64,000 bases of DNA from Bemisia tabaci (Eukaryota; Arthropoda; Insecta; Hemiptera; Aleyrodidae). The position numbers were made by a program, and so were the translations under genes. The stretch is taken from NCBI RefSeq assembly GCF_918797505.1, contig NC_092793.1, positions 6,644,366-6,708,365 of the forward strand, in the 5' to 3' direction. Positions within the stretch are counted from its first letter, which is position 1. Each line of letters starts with the position of its first letter. This document shows, piece after piece, positions 40,044 through 50,780 of this stretch. Below the pieces are notes generated by a model that made no database searches, was not told the origin of the DNA, and saw only the letters and a list, made by a program, of their open reading frames with translations.

Positions 40044-40283
40044 CAAGTTTGCGCTGAAATTTTTCATTCACTGATTAATCCCAGATTTTCCCGGTTTTTC
40101 TTCGTCTAAAGACCATGACATTTCGGACATGAACATCGAGGCATTCATAAACGTCATGATTTGAGACAGGCAAAGCTAAGATTTTCCTTCATTTTCACGT
40201 AATAATACCTACCTAATCCAGAGTCGAGATACTTGCATGGACGCTTGACTTCTGCATACAACGATGCATTACCTACTCTCATA

Positions 40284-40529
40284 CTGCAGCGCTAAGGAAA
40301 AACGCCGTATGAACAATCAGGAGTTGCCTAGTTTCCCTTGATAAAATGTTTATTTTTCAGGAAAGCTACATATTTTTCCCCTGAAATTTTCAGAAACTTA
40401 AGGTCAAATTGCGGATAAAGTTATCTGAAAAATTAAAATATTTACAATTTTTCTCTGAAACAAGTGATTTACCAAAGAAAATTTGGCAACACCCGATGGC
40501 TCATACGGCGTTCTTCCTCAGCACGGCAG
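40284..40529. mobile_element. R-A element, copy 7, with perfect 4-bp TSD
   Basis: CTGCAGCGCTAAGGAAAAAC and the inverse TTCTTCCTCAGCACGGCAG; flanks CATA at 40280-40283 and 40530-40533. The sequence to 41149 holds no supported feature. Confidence 0.93.
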
Positions 40530-41149
40530 CATAAACGTCGGTAACTTGAGACAGGCAAAAATCATAGATTTTCCTTCATTGCCGCACGATACCGCATGAC
40601 TACTCCGGAGTTGGAATAGTTGTGGGTTTGGTGTCCGCATTCACCAGTGATGATTCATAAAACATTTTAAATGCACATTTCCATGATGAAGATTCAAAAT
40701 GTTACACAACTATTCTAGGGGTTTCGTAGAGGAGAAAGAAATTACGCGTTCATCATCACAATATCACGGCAAATGCTCGATTAGCAGTTTTATAAAAACA
40801 TAACAAATTACGTGTATTTTATATCAATATCGCAGCGAGTATACTTCGTCGAGTAGTCAATGTAAAATTTTGTAAGCATGCAGTAGTGCTGCAACCTTGC
40901 ATGGGATCCTTTCAACAAAGTACCTGTAAATTAGTTTCTGCTAGAAGGACGTCAGTCCAAAAACTCTACTTAACCTTGGCATCTTGCGTTGTAAATGAAT
41001 TCCAGGGCTCATCATGGGTTTTTAGACTTTCGCCCATCGAACAGAAACCGATTCATTTGCCAGATGTTGAACATCACAAAAAATCCGAAACCGCATGACA
41101 TCAAAAATATGCATTATGACAGTCTCTTCCACCTACAGAAGTGGTGTTG

Positions 41150-41700
41150 TCGGCTAAGTTGGCATTTGTTTACTTCCCGCTTGCAAGGACTCTAATATTC
41201 ATTGTGCTCACCCTCACGTTAGAGTACCTGTATAGCGAGAGTATAGACAGATGTGAAACTCCGAAAATCCATCACGCCTTCACCGATGCCTCCGCGAATA
41301 AAGTTAGGGCCCAGAAATGCAACCAACCTACGAATTTCAATTATCCAGAGCGAGTTACTAATACAATTGTTACGAACCGTTGTTTATAAAGAACGTAAGT
41401 ATTTGACTTAGTTTTTTGCATAAAACTCATTTTTGTGGAAGAAAGCTCATTTATGTACTTTCTTAGCCATCTTCGTTAGAATTGGAATCTACAGACTGGC
41501 AGTGAAATTTTGTGCGTTAGAAGTTGTTCAAAGGGTGGCTGCACTTTTGGGCCCTAAGTCCTCCATGAAGCGATCTGTCCATACTCTCGCTATACAGATA
41601 CTCTACCTCACGTCAATCCTCAATGGCTATTGGACAACTTAACCGCGATCACTTGCAGGCGGAGATTGAACAAATGCCAACTTAGCTGATGACGCTTCTA
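41150..41700. repeat. Inverted flanks around the R-W insertion
   Basis: GCTAAGTTGGCATTTGTTTA then TTCCCGCTTGCAAG on the left is mirrored by CTTGCAGGCGGAG then ATTGAACAAATGCCAACTTA on the right. R-W sits between, so it probably landed in the loop of an older inverted repeat. Confidence 0.6.
41220..41605. mobile_element. R-W hAT-like element with perfect 8-bp TSD
   Basis: TAGAGTACCTGTATAGCGAG then AGTATAGACAGAT and the inverse ATACTCTCGCTATACAGATA then CTCTA. Flanks CCTCACGT at 41212-41219 and 41606-41613 are identical. Its TAGAGTACCTNTATAG start is shared with R-X. 386 bp, non-coding. Confidence 0.9.
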
Positions 41701-42069
41701 CAAAGGGAAAGAGCCTTTCCTCGTTGCGAAGGGAGACTTTCTTGTGAAATGTTCTCTCCTTAAAAATTTTAGCTTTTCCTCCTAAGAAAGTACCCACTTT
41801 TATTCCTATTATTCAGCTGCCACAGATGTTATTCCGTTACTTAACCAGGTTAGTTTGATCTCAATTCTCGAGCGGGTGATGGATGGGTCGAAGGTCTGAT
41901 CCTCTGAGTTTATACGAGGACCTTACACGAGATTGCCCTATGATTGGAATCGTCACGTCCTACAGAACTGGTCCCTGACTGTGCTCTACATGTAGCAAAG
42001 TTCCCATTTGCTCATAACAGTAAATCATACATTCATACAAGGTCAAAAGTTCGGAGAAAAGATACTTAC

Positions 42070-42250
42070 ATTGCATAGGAGTTAATCCATTAGGACGCGA
42101 TCTAACTCATGTGAGTCTGGTTCTTTAATCCATTTTGATCACTGATGAAGCACGAAACCACAAACGAAGACAAAATTGGATAATGAAATACACCGCCGGC
42201 GATTTTTAGATAACATGTGCAATCAAAATTTAAAAAGTGGAGTGTTTACA
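42070..42250 (-). other. Possible non-coding first exon (donor only)
   Basis: On the minus strand TATGCAAT is followed by GTAAGTATC at 42069, a consensus donor. The sequence upstream has stops in all frames, as a 5' UTR exon would. It could serve Kank (whose start exon needs a 5' partner) or the unknown gene; the start site was not seen and the upper limit given here is arbitrary. Confidence 0.22.
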
Positions 42251-42759
42251 AACGGAAATCTTGGACACACTTTACACACAGGGCCAGCGAACAGGCTTAT
42301 TGGTGCACTTCACTAATGGATCACTCGTGTCCTTTCATTCCGCGTAATTCCGTTACACTTACTAACTAAAATATGCGATAGAAACCGACAAAACATACGA
42401 TCTGCCCACAATGTCACAACACACCGAATCGTGAGACGTGATCACAACAAAAGCGGATACCCGACAACAGGTAGAAATGTAGAAATTTAGTTATATTTGA
42501 TACCAACCGTAGCTTGATCGTTATTCTAGACACTGAGACACGGAGTTACTCGGTCACGAGCTACCATAATGTAATTCACCGCGTACTGTCTTCCCATATT
42601 CTCACAATAAATGATTCCACTTCATGATCATTTTTAAGACAGAATTTCACTAACACATATGACTAGAGAGAGAGAATATGGGATACAACTTGCAATTACT
42701 TGCGAAGGAAAGAAAAATAAAGCATTCTTTCCTCTGATTAGGTTTCCTGACTGTCTTAC

Positions 42760-42834
42760 CCGTCTATTTGAATTTTTACTTGATAGAGGCAGCACTAACT
42801 GCACTAACCAATGTTGAGCGTTGAACGTCGGCAT
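42760..42834 (-). CDS. Weak candidate first coding exon
   Basis: Minus-strand ATG at 42834-42832 begins MPTFNAQHWLVQLVLPLS and reads 25 codons to a good donor (CGG then GTAAGACAG at 42759), in phase 0. Phase 0 would fit direct joining to the exon at 36245-36305, but not to the microexon at 36381-36400. No promoter element or homology supports it. Confidence 0.22.
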
Positions 42835-42962
42835 AGTAGGGCGCTCTAGTAGCAGTATTCAGAACTAAAAATCAGTATAGTTACTGTTCGGACCGATAGA
42901 GTACTCTATAGATTAGGCCAGATTGCAAAAGTCGCCGGGAGACAGTACGGGCCGGAGTGGAG

Positions 42963-43163
42963 CCCCCCCCCCCCCCCCCCCCCCGAGAAATGTGAGGGAT
43001 TTTGCCAAGTGATAGTGCGACACATTTTTCATCCTGAAAATAAACTGAGAGCAGCCCTCAACCCCCTTGAGCAGAAAATCCCCTGGGGCCAGGGAAATCC
43101 CGCAGACCCCCTCCAGTGGAATTATCTTTTATTCGTACCCCAGCCGCCCCCCCCCCCCCCCCC
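42963..43163. repeat. Two long poly-C tracts
   Basis: A C22 run at 42963-42984 and a C17-type run at about 43147-43163 bracket ordinary sequence. Confidence 0.85.
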
Positions 43164-43245
43164 ATTGATGAGATACCCTGGCCTCATGCGGAAAGTTTCT
43201 GTTCCGCCTATATAAGAGACCGTCTGAAGTTTTGTGGGCTCCATT

Positions 43246-43440
43246 GGGGGGCCGTCTATAAAATAAGTAACGCCTTAAGGATGGAGGGGAGCGTTATACG
43301 CTTTTGTTTTTACGTAACAAAGGAAAAAGATCTACGTCCACAAAAGCTGTACGTAAGGGGAGGGAAGGGGGGTCGACAAATCCGAAATTTAGCGTCGCTC
43401 CTGGGCGGGGAAATCCATTGCTGTTTAAAAGTAGAACCAC
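43246..43440. repeat. Repeat related to 979-1046
   Basis: GGGGCCGTCTATAAAATAAG then TAACGC and a later GAGCGTTATACGC and TTTTACGTAACAAAG resemble the GTCCATAAATTACG repeat. The sequence from 43441 to 44142 shows no other supported feature. Confidence 0.35.
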
Positions 43441-44142
43441 TGCCGTTGTAACTGCATATTTTTAGGAGAAATCGCAGGATTTACCCATCAAAAAAAAATC
43501 CCAAATACAAATGTAAGACATTAATCTCTCCGCTGGCGCTAATCAATGAATTTGCATTAATCGAGCTTTTGACCCAACCAGATTCGTTATTTTTTCACCT
43601 ACGCAAGAAACTTGTAAGTTGTGACATCATTTAAATGTTGAAAAGGTGTTTACTTTATTACGTTGTTAGTTCCTTTTGAGAAGACAGGCACACGTGGCGT
43701 TTGGGTGTTGTTGAGCGCCAGAGTGCGCTCAACAACGCTGATAGGAGCGACGTATACTCGTACATATTTGTGTTGAAAATTTAATAGGACTGGATTTTGG
43801 AAGTCATCAGTATGCCTTTTTTGCACATGAGCGAATAAGATTCTATAATATGCCGAAAAATCTTGATTTTTGGCGGTTTTGGAGCTTTTCTAGAGGCGCT
43901 CCTGTTAGACTTAGAGCGAAAGAAAATCTGTAATATTTTATATAAAATTTCATCAGCTTTAATTTGCATGCAATACTGTCTTGAAATTGTGCAAAGAAAT
44001 ACATTTTTCACATAAAAAGAGGCGAAAAGCTACGGAAAATCGCGATTTCCCCCGTTTTATGAGCTTTCCACGACTCAAGCGGTAGTTCTAGTGTTCCCAC
44101 AGAAATAAGTTTCATTTTTTTTACATTTTAATTTTTCCTCCA

Positions 44143-44346
44143 CACGGGGGAAAAAGTTGCTGAAGTAACATCCCGGATGTTGAAAATCTATGTGACAACC
44201 CTTGATGAACTCTACGGTTGTTAATTCAACGTAGCTATAAGATGTTACTTTCACAGTTGGAGTGTCCATGACATTCAAGAGGTGTCGTGTAGACTTTTAA
44301 CATCCAGGATGTTGGATGTTACTTCAGCAACTTTTTTTTTTCCGTG
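44143..44346. mobile_element. R-J CACTA-like hairpin, copy 1
   Basis: CACGGGGGAAAAAGTTGCTG and the inverse AGCAACTTTTTTTTTTCCGTG; inner AAGTAACATCCCGGATGTTG mirrored by CATCCAGGATGTTGG. The 2-bp flanks CA/TA match only partly. The 44347-44767 interval is empty. Confidence 0.75.
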
Positions 44347-44767
44347 TAGCACAAGGAACATTTGCCGAAATTTCGTATTCAGCGTGAAAAATTACATAGG
44401 AACGATCATAACCTGATTTCACCTAAATATCGCAAGGTGAAGCCAGGATTACACGGGCCACGGCCAGTGGGCACGAATTTTTGAGGGCGGCAAATTGCGA
44501 AAGACTATTTTTTTTTCCTCCTCAAGTCATCAAAAGTCATCAACATGGAGCCTGACACCATCATGCATGCACTTATTGTTGGACCACCGGGCGGCTGGCC
44601 GTTCAACCGGCGAAACAGCACGGCGAAATGAATACAAATCAACGTGATCCTAGGTCACGAAATTGCCTACCCGTGAAAATTGAAGGCGCTCTGTCAAACA
44701 CGACGACAGTAAGGAGTATGCTCTCTTTCTAAGGTATCAATTCTCAAACTGAGTTCACTCAGGGCGA

Positions 44768-45000
44768 AAATACACTGACAGGTTTGCCATTTGGAGACTC
44801 CAAGGCTGGAACCAAGCAACCCTGCCAATATATTTGCTCCCTATAAGTGCAGGGAGAGTTTGTGGTTTGACTATACCTACATAGAGGGGGACTCTCGCAG
44901 CGTGGGATCTGTCACACTATCAACTTTGAAAGCTTTCTTTGCGCTTGGGAAATCGTTTCGGGGAAAACCAGTCGTGTTTTTCGCAAAATTCTATGAAAGA
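44768..45000. repeat. R-V half copy
   Basis: CACTGACAGGTTTGCC, TTTGCTCCCTAT, GGGACTCTCGCAGCGTGG, GAAAGCTTTCTTTGCGCTTG and GGGAAAACCAGT follow the right half of 38930-39436 with divergence. Confidence 0.65.
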
Positions 45001-45095
45001 AAAAAATAGGTACTCAAATCTTAAATCCTTGATGCATTCATAAATTTCCATTCTAAAGGCTTCTCGCAATACTACCTACCACGTATCTCCGCTTG

Positions 45096-45465
45096 CGACA
45101 TGGCAGACTCCCTGTCATACTTTATTTTTTCTTTGGCAATTGACTACTTCCTTGATTTTTCTTCTCTTCCGGCAGCATATTCTGTAAAAATTTCAAATCG
45201 TAAAGCTGCCTCATTTTTTCGCCGCATCAGCCTTCAGACGTTGCCAAATGACCCTTCAGAAAACAAGCATTTTCAGGGAGAATTGTGAATTACCCCACCC
45301 CACCTCACCACCTCGATATTTCAGGAATGTTTTTTAGCAATTCCAGCTAAAGTATCCGAAAATTTCAAGGACTAATAACAAAACTAGTCTTAAAAATGAA
45401 CTTATTAATGGGATAAATTCGGCAACGTCCAAGTATTAATACGGCGTTCTTTCTTAGGACGGCTT
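45096..45465. repeat. Repeat shared with R-MM, then a degraded R-A element
   Basis: 45096-45205 matches 21855-21975 (CTCCCTGTCATACTTTATTT). From about 45221 the sequence follows R-A (GTTGCCAAATGACCC; GAAAATTTCAAGGA; ATACGGCGTTCTTTCTTAGG) but both terminal tips are worn. Confidence 0.55.
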
Positions 45466-45950
45466 AGATCGGCGCGGGCGGGTTTGCTTGGCGGCGTCGG
45501 ACAGGTACGGATGGGCGCCGCCGAGCGGGCTTGGACCCGAGCCCCGGCCGGGCCCCGGCGAAAGTGTAAAGCAGATCATGTTCTCAGATCTGGGGTTTTA
45601 TAATCTATTATTCGTGATCTCACGCTATGAGGGAGTCATTACTATTTTTATTATTTTTAATGGCCGGCGTTATTATTTTAACGCGATATCGTCCAGATGC
45701 GCCGCGGTCCCCGTCAGGTCCCGATGATGCATTACCCTTTCGTTAACACCATATAAATCCGAACCTTATACTTATCTATTAGTTAATTATAAGTTGCAAG
45801 CGCTCTCTCTCTCTCTCCGCCCCGCCGCCCCGCCGCGGCGCATTGCGAATTCAATCATCCCTTAAATCATTTCAAAACAAACCTTCTTATTCCGCGCGTC
45901 CACGTACTTGAAATAATTCTAAGTAGGCACCGGTATCCGCGTTGAGTTCC
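45466..45950. other. GC-rich block with CT repeat
   Basis: CpG-rich at 45466-45570 and 45800-45845, with a (CT)n run near 45801. Candidate promoter or 5' exon, without a decisive start or splice site. Confidence 0.25.
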
Positions 45951-45955
45951 CGCCG

Positions 45956-46188
45956 CACAATGGATCGGGTCAATAGGAGAGGTCGGACAAAATTGGGAAA
46001 CTTTAAACGCTTATAACCCTGTAAGTACAAAATTTTGAGATTCTGAAAGTGGTGCCATTGGTTTTCTCGTGAAATTTTTTTCCAGAACCACCTCTTAGAG
46101 CTTAAGATGTGACGAAATAAACATCAAAATTTGCAGTTTTAGTCAAAAATTTCATGTCCGACCTCTCTGATTGACTTAGTCCACTGTG
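45956..46188. mobile_element. R-B Transib-like MITE, copy 3
   Basis: CACAATGGATCGGGTCAATA and a right end inverting to CACAGTGGACTAAGTCAATC. Flanks CGCCG at 45951-45955 and 46189-46193 are identical. Confidence 0.9.
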
Positions 46189-46321
46189 CGCCGCAGCGCC
46201 GCAGCCGAGTAATCACTACCCCGCTCAAATTTACGTGACCGCAATTTTGAGCTTTTTCATTATTCCGATCGCTCATTATAATTTTCTCCGCTATCCCAAG
46301 CTGTGGGTTCGCAGTCCTATA

Positions 46322-46572
46322 CTGTCGTGCCAAGAACACCGTATGAGCTTTCAAGCGTCGCCAAATTTCCTTCGATAAATCTCGAATTTTCGGGGATTTT
46401 TGTAAACTTTTTTCATCCAATTTTTTGAAGAATTCTGTTCGTGATTTGATCTAAAGTTTCTGAAAAATTCAAGGAAAAATATGCATGGCAGTCATCAGAA
46501 ATAAATATTTTCTGAGAGGCAATTTGGCAACATTCAAATGCTTATACGGCGTTTTTTTCCGTAGCACGGCAG
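46322..46572. mobile_element. R-A element, copy 8, with perfect 4-bp TSD
   Basis: CTGTCGTGCCAAGAACACCG and the inverse TTTTTCCGTAGCACGGCAG; flanks TATA at 46318-46321 and 46573-46576. Confidence 0.92.
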
Positions 46573-46683
46573 TATACAGCTGCGTGCTTGATCGTTCCTC
46601 GGCAGAATCTCATATCGGGGACGAATTGGAGAATGCGAATAACCAGGATACAATTAAATTTTATGGTTTTGATTTTTAGAAAG

Positions 46684-46940
46684 TGAAATACACAAGAAAA
46701 TGAGTAAGCAAGGCTAAAAAACAAACACAAAGCCTGGAACGTTTCGGGGTGATTTCAACCCCCTCCTCGACAAGGTGACTTCTTTTCGTTTTTTTCGTCA
46801 GGAATGGGCGTCTTAAATTCTTGTGTATTATAATTTTATTTATTTTTTGATTCCTGGTCGAGGAGGGGGTTGAAATCACCCCAAAATGTTCCAGGCTTTG
46901 TGTTTTCTAGTCTTGGCTACTCATTTTCTCTGTATTTGTC
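46684..46940. mobile_element. Inverted-repeat element with ~90-bp arms
   Basis: GAAAATGAGTAAGCAAGGCT, AACACAAAGCCTGGAACGTT and GGGGTGATTTCAACCCCCTC are mirrored by GGGGGTTGAAATCACCCCAA, GTTCCAGGCTTTGTGTTTTC and TTGGCTACTCATTTTC. Open frames inside are by-products of the arms. Confidence 0.82.
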
Positions 46941-47075
46941 TGTTGGATTAGTCGGGCTAATTTTGTGTGTTATTGTTTTAATTAGTAAAGCCTGCAGTAA
47001 ATATGCATTCACAATAAAAAAATATGTAAAGAAATCCAGAACTGTAGGTATCGAATTACGCTTTTTCATCGCACC

Positions 47076-47330
47076 CATGGGCCGATTATTATTGAAACTG
47101 ATTGACAAAGCGATAGCTATAAAAGACAAAAGGCTAACTGAGCAATCCTGTTGCTCGAAACGGGTGGTGATTGTTATGGACTAATAGGGAAAATGACTAA
47201 CTATAGGGTCTTTTGAGGGTTGCAGTTAGTTACTCTATTACTTACCTCCTTTGTCCATTTTAACCACTCGCCTCCACCAATAGGATTGCTCCATTTGCCC
47301 TTTGTCTATCGATTTCAATAATCAGCCCGC
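47076..47330. mobile_element. R-C element, copy 9
   Basis: ATGGGCCGATTATTATTGAA and the inverse TTTCAATAATCAGCCCGC with ACCTCCTTTGTCCATT inside. Confidence 0.82.
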
Positions 47331-47507
47331 TGTTTCAATTGAAATACATCTGATTTGTCGAACAAACAAGACTTATTTTTGACGGTCTGATCTGGAGCGT
47401 GCCTAACTGCCCACTGGCTTTTCTCCACTTGAACCTTGGTCAAATAATCAATTCTCGTTGGAGCAGCTGACTCCTCCAAGAATCGATCCAATTCCATCAT
47501 TAACGAA

Positions 47508-47651
47508 GAGTGAATGATCGATTATCGATATTTCCTCATTTGAAGCTGTGGTAAAGAATCGATTATTAACGTGTTTGTTGGAAACAACCTATTTGTCGAT
47601 CATTTTCAGTAGTTCAATAGTACATCAGTCGATAAATCGCAAAGTATGCAC
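47508..47651. mobile_element. R-D copy 6 (inverted, ends worn)
   Basis: GAATGATCGATTATCGATAT, TTGAAGCTGTGGTAAAGAAT and CAGTCGATAAATCGCAAAGT follow the inverted R-D body. From 47652 to 47896 there is nothing else. Confidence 0.65.
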
Positions 47652-47896
47652 CAATCCATCGATTTTCATAGAATTAAAAGGAGAGAGAATAATGTTGCCG
47701 ACTTGCTGGACCCGTCATTGAATTTGATAACGCTTCAACGATCGACCTGTTGCGGGTCGATTGCCGATTGTCGTCGATTGGATCTATGATATTCCTGGAG
47801 TGTCGACCTTTAAATTTAGGGATCAAGGAAGAAGAACACCGCTGTTTCTTTGGGTGGGAGAGGGGGAAAATGGGGGAGGAGGAGGATACATGTAGT

Positions 47897-48149
47897 CTGT
47901 CGTGCTAAGGAAGAACGCCGTATGAACAGTCGAGAGTTGCCAAGTTTCCTACTATAAAATGTTTATTTTGGAGGAAAATTGTGAGTATTTTTTCTCGAAA
48001 TTCTCAGACACTTTAGATCAAACTACGAACAAAATTATCTGAGAAATTGGTAGAAAAATATTGAACAATTATCCTGAGGATCAGTGATTCGCCAGAGGAA
48101 ATTTGACAACGCCTGAAGGTTCATACGGCGTTCATCCTTAGCACGGCAG
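47897..48149. mobile_element. R-A element, copy 9, with perfect 4-bp TSD
   Basis: CTGTCGTGCTAAGGAAGAAC and the inverse TTCATCCTTAGCACGGCAG; flanks TAGT at 47893-47896 and 48150-48153. Confidence 0.93.
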
Positions 48150-48503
48150 TAGTGGGGTATCCCGGCAAACTGGAGGTAATTTCCTTTAAACTGTTTGCGC
48201 ACACCTCCGGAGGTGTTTACAGACTTGGGAATAGAATAGATTATTAATTAAGCGGATGAATAACGACGGAGATAATTTACAACTTAAACTCACGACGGAT
48301 GAAGCGGAGCGGAAGGGAGCGGGCGGGTCGATCCAACACCCGCCGCAACACACCAACACATACACACCAACACATCAACACAAACACACCGTGGCTTCAG
48401 CGACGCCGAAGTTTGACCACGGCCACGGGTCACAATCATACACAGGGAGAAAACTCAATATAAAAGTTTGGTGGATTGAATCACAAAATAACCCTGGTCG
48501 GTG
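48150..48503 (+). other. GC-rich segment with CA-rich repeat
   Basis: An ATG at 48256 opens MNNDGDNLQLKLTTDEAERK and an His/Thr-rich run from a CAACACA-type simple repeat (48345-48395). The frame runs into the next R-A element, so it is at best a first exon. A small palindrome (CACCTCCGGAGGTG) lies near 48211. Confidence 0.22.
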
Positions 48504-48756
48504 CTGCCGTGCTAGGGAAAAACGCCGTCTGAACATTCGAGAGTTGCCAAATTTCCTTCAATAAAATGTTTATTTTTGCGGAAGGTTATGAATATTTTTC
48601 CTTGAAATTTTCAGAAACTTCAGGTAAAATTGCGAACAAAATCATCTGAAAAATTGGAAGGAAAATATCCATAACTTTACCAGGAAATTTGCGTTTTATC
48701 AAAGGAAATTTGGCAACACCTGGAGGTTCATACGGCGTTTTTCCTCAGCACGGCAG
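48504..48756. mobile_element. R-A element, copy 10
   Basis: CTGCCGTGCTAGGGAAAAAC and the inverse TTTTTCCTCAGCACGGCAG; flanks GGTG/AGTG match at 3 of 4. The right tip touches R-D. Confidence 0.9.
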
Positions 48757-48919
48757 AGTGGCGTGGCGTGCTTTGCGATAGATCTCTTGATCTGCCATTT
48801 AGACCTACAGAAAAGGATCGATACACATGGTGTTCGCGACGAACAACTTAATAATCGACTCTTTATCATAGTTTCAAATGGAAAGGTATCGATAATCGAC
48901 CATTCACGCCACGCTACTG
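48757..48919. mobile_element. R-D hAT-like MITE, copy 7
   Basis: AGTGGCGTGGCGTGCTTTGC (its CAG may be shared with the R-A end) and the inverse ACCATTCACGCCACGCTACTG. Confidence 0.85.
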
Positions 48920-48927
48920 ACCCAGGC

Positions 48928-49361
48928 TAGAGTACCTTTATAGACAAAGTATGGCCATTTCTGTTCCGGTTTTTCATTGGTCGCCAGCGAATAGGCTGAC
49001 ACGATGCTCTTAGGGCCGTAAATAAACAAACAAGATGGCTGTTATCAGCAAGCAAGATTGAGGTTATGCACATCTTACATCCTCCTGTGATAAAGGTGAA
49101 AGGCGATTTAACAATGTTTTCGTGTTTTTTTCGTGTGTTATTTGTAGATATGCTAGTTTAAATTGTTACTGCCGTATAATTGTAATTTTTGTCAAATTTA
49201 GCTTCTTATCGATGTTAAGGTGAGTCGCCATCTTGTTTGTTTATATACGGCCCTAAGAGCATCATGAAGCCTAGAAAACTTGTTGACCAATCAAAAAGCG
49301 GAACAGTTTCCCTGTAGTAAAAAGATACGAATGGCCATACTCTGTCTATAAAGGTACTCTA
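48928..49361. mobile_element. R-X hAT-like element with perfect 8-bp TSD
   Basis: TAGAGTACCTTTATAGACAA then AGTATGGCCATT and the inverse AATGGCCATACTCTGTCTAT then AAAGGTACTCTA. Flanks ACCCAGGC at 48920-48927 and 49362-49369 are identical. Second-level arms (TCTTAGGGCCGTA; AACAAACAAGATGG) are mirrored inside. Confidence 0.92.
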
Positions 49362-49490
49362 ACCCAGGCCTTCGGCTGACCCTGCGGGGTTCCCGCAATT
49401 CTTCCATGGTTTTCTGAGCTAAATTTACCACAAACTGTACCGAATCATGAAATATGATTGATGCTCCACAGCCCGTGACAAGATACACGA

Positions 49491-49950
49491 TAATAAAACA
49501 AATTACACAGCGAGTAACAAGGCTAATTTTCATAAATGCCACTAAAACGTTTCGGCTGAAAACTCAGCCTTCCTCAGTTGGATAAAATAGTAAAAAATTG
49601 TAGAGATCTAAAAGTGTAGTACTTGGCTTTACCTTTCAAAGCGAGAAAAATGTTGTTATCTGCAACAAAAACATTGTTCAACAACATCTGTAACAAAATC
49701 TGTAACATCTGTAACAAAATCTGACCCAAAGCGAGAACAATGTTGTTATCTGCAACAAAAACATTATTCAACAACATATTGTAACAAAATTGTCCTCGCT
49801 TTGAAACGTACAGACATGTACAGCGCTTTTAGATTTCTACAATTTTTTACTGTTTTATCCAACTGTGGAAGGCTAAGTTTTCAGCCGAAACGTTTTCATG
49901 ATATTTATGAAAATTAGCCTTGTTACCCGCTGTGTAATTTGCTTTATTAT
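49491..49950. mobile_element. R-AA inverted repeat with internal tandem units
   Basis: AATTACACAGCGAGTAACAA then GGCTAATTTTCAT and ACGTTTCGGCTGAAAACTCA on the left are mirrored on the right. The centre holds two copies of AAAGCGAGAAMAATGTTGTT (49637 and 49731). From 49951 to 50780 there is only a weak direct pair (TTCGCCTTCAATATCTCGAT near 50163 and TTCACCCTCAATATCTCGAT near 50309). Confidence 0.8.
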
Positions 49951-50780
49951 TGTACCAAAATCAACACACAATTCGGGTTGGTTCGTGTTTCACTTTCTGT
50001 ATTAACATAAAAGTAACACGAAAGAACAAATATTTTTATCAGTGCAGCTAGTGCTCAATGGAGGGTTCCAGACGTTTTTCGTCGCAAGAGATCTTAATCC
50101 TTTATTTGTGACATTGAAGGGTTAATACTCCATTCACATTATTTCTCACTCGCTCAAACCAGTTCGCCTTCAATATCTCGATAGGCAATGTCAGCGGCTT
50201 TGGAGTAGTTATAGTTGCTCGCAGGGTTTCGGCCACGTTCACTGAGTTTACGCATACCTGTAGCGGCGCGATACCTCAGTTCCATTCTTTCTTAATTAAT
50301 AAGACAAGTTCACCCTCAATATCTCGATATGCAGACAGACATCTTATTCCTCTTACTTTCTCCCCCAAGTAGTAGATTCAGACTATATTTGTGATACAGA
50401 CTTTTTGGGAATCAACATCTGAGATGTGCCTCTAGGTGAAATGGGTCCGTTTTCTAGCGAAGATATCAACTTGTTCCTCTGTAAATTCACACAACAACTC
50501 ACAGGACATTATTATAGCCTGTGTAGTGGTCTTTAGAAATTTGATTTTCAATAGTTTGAACGACTTTAGAAATTTGTTCCACTATATGGTAGATAAACAT
50601 TTCAAAGAAAAGCACGAGAGGAAGATATGAGAAAATTTAGGAAATCGAGTCTTAGAGACATTTTTTAGAGAACTTGGCCAAGATTGAAAATTACTACGAG
50701 AAAAACTAATAAAACCACGATAATTTAGACTGAAACCAGAATATTGGCAGTTCGTCACCCGCCGGTCAACGTATCACATG

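Noticed and set aside
41141..41389. 82-codon frame with a GTAAGTATT donor after it
   Set aside because: It crosses into the R-W hAT-like element and its TSD; no acceptor or homology.
42070..42250. Joining the 42069 donor directly to the 36400 microexon as coding sequence
   Set aside because: In the required phase the junction makes a TAA stop, so it can only be non-coding.
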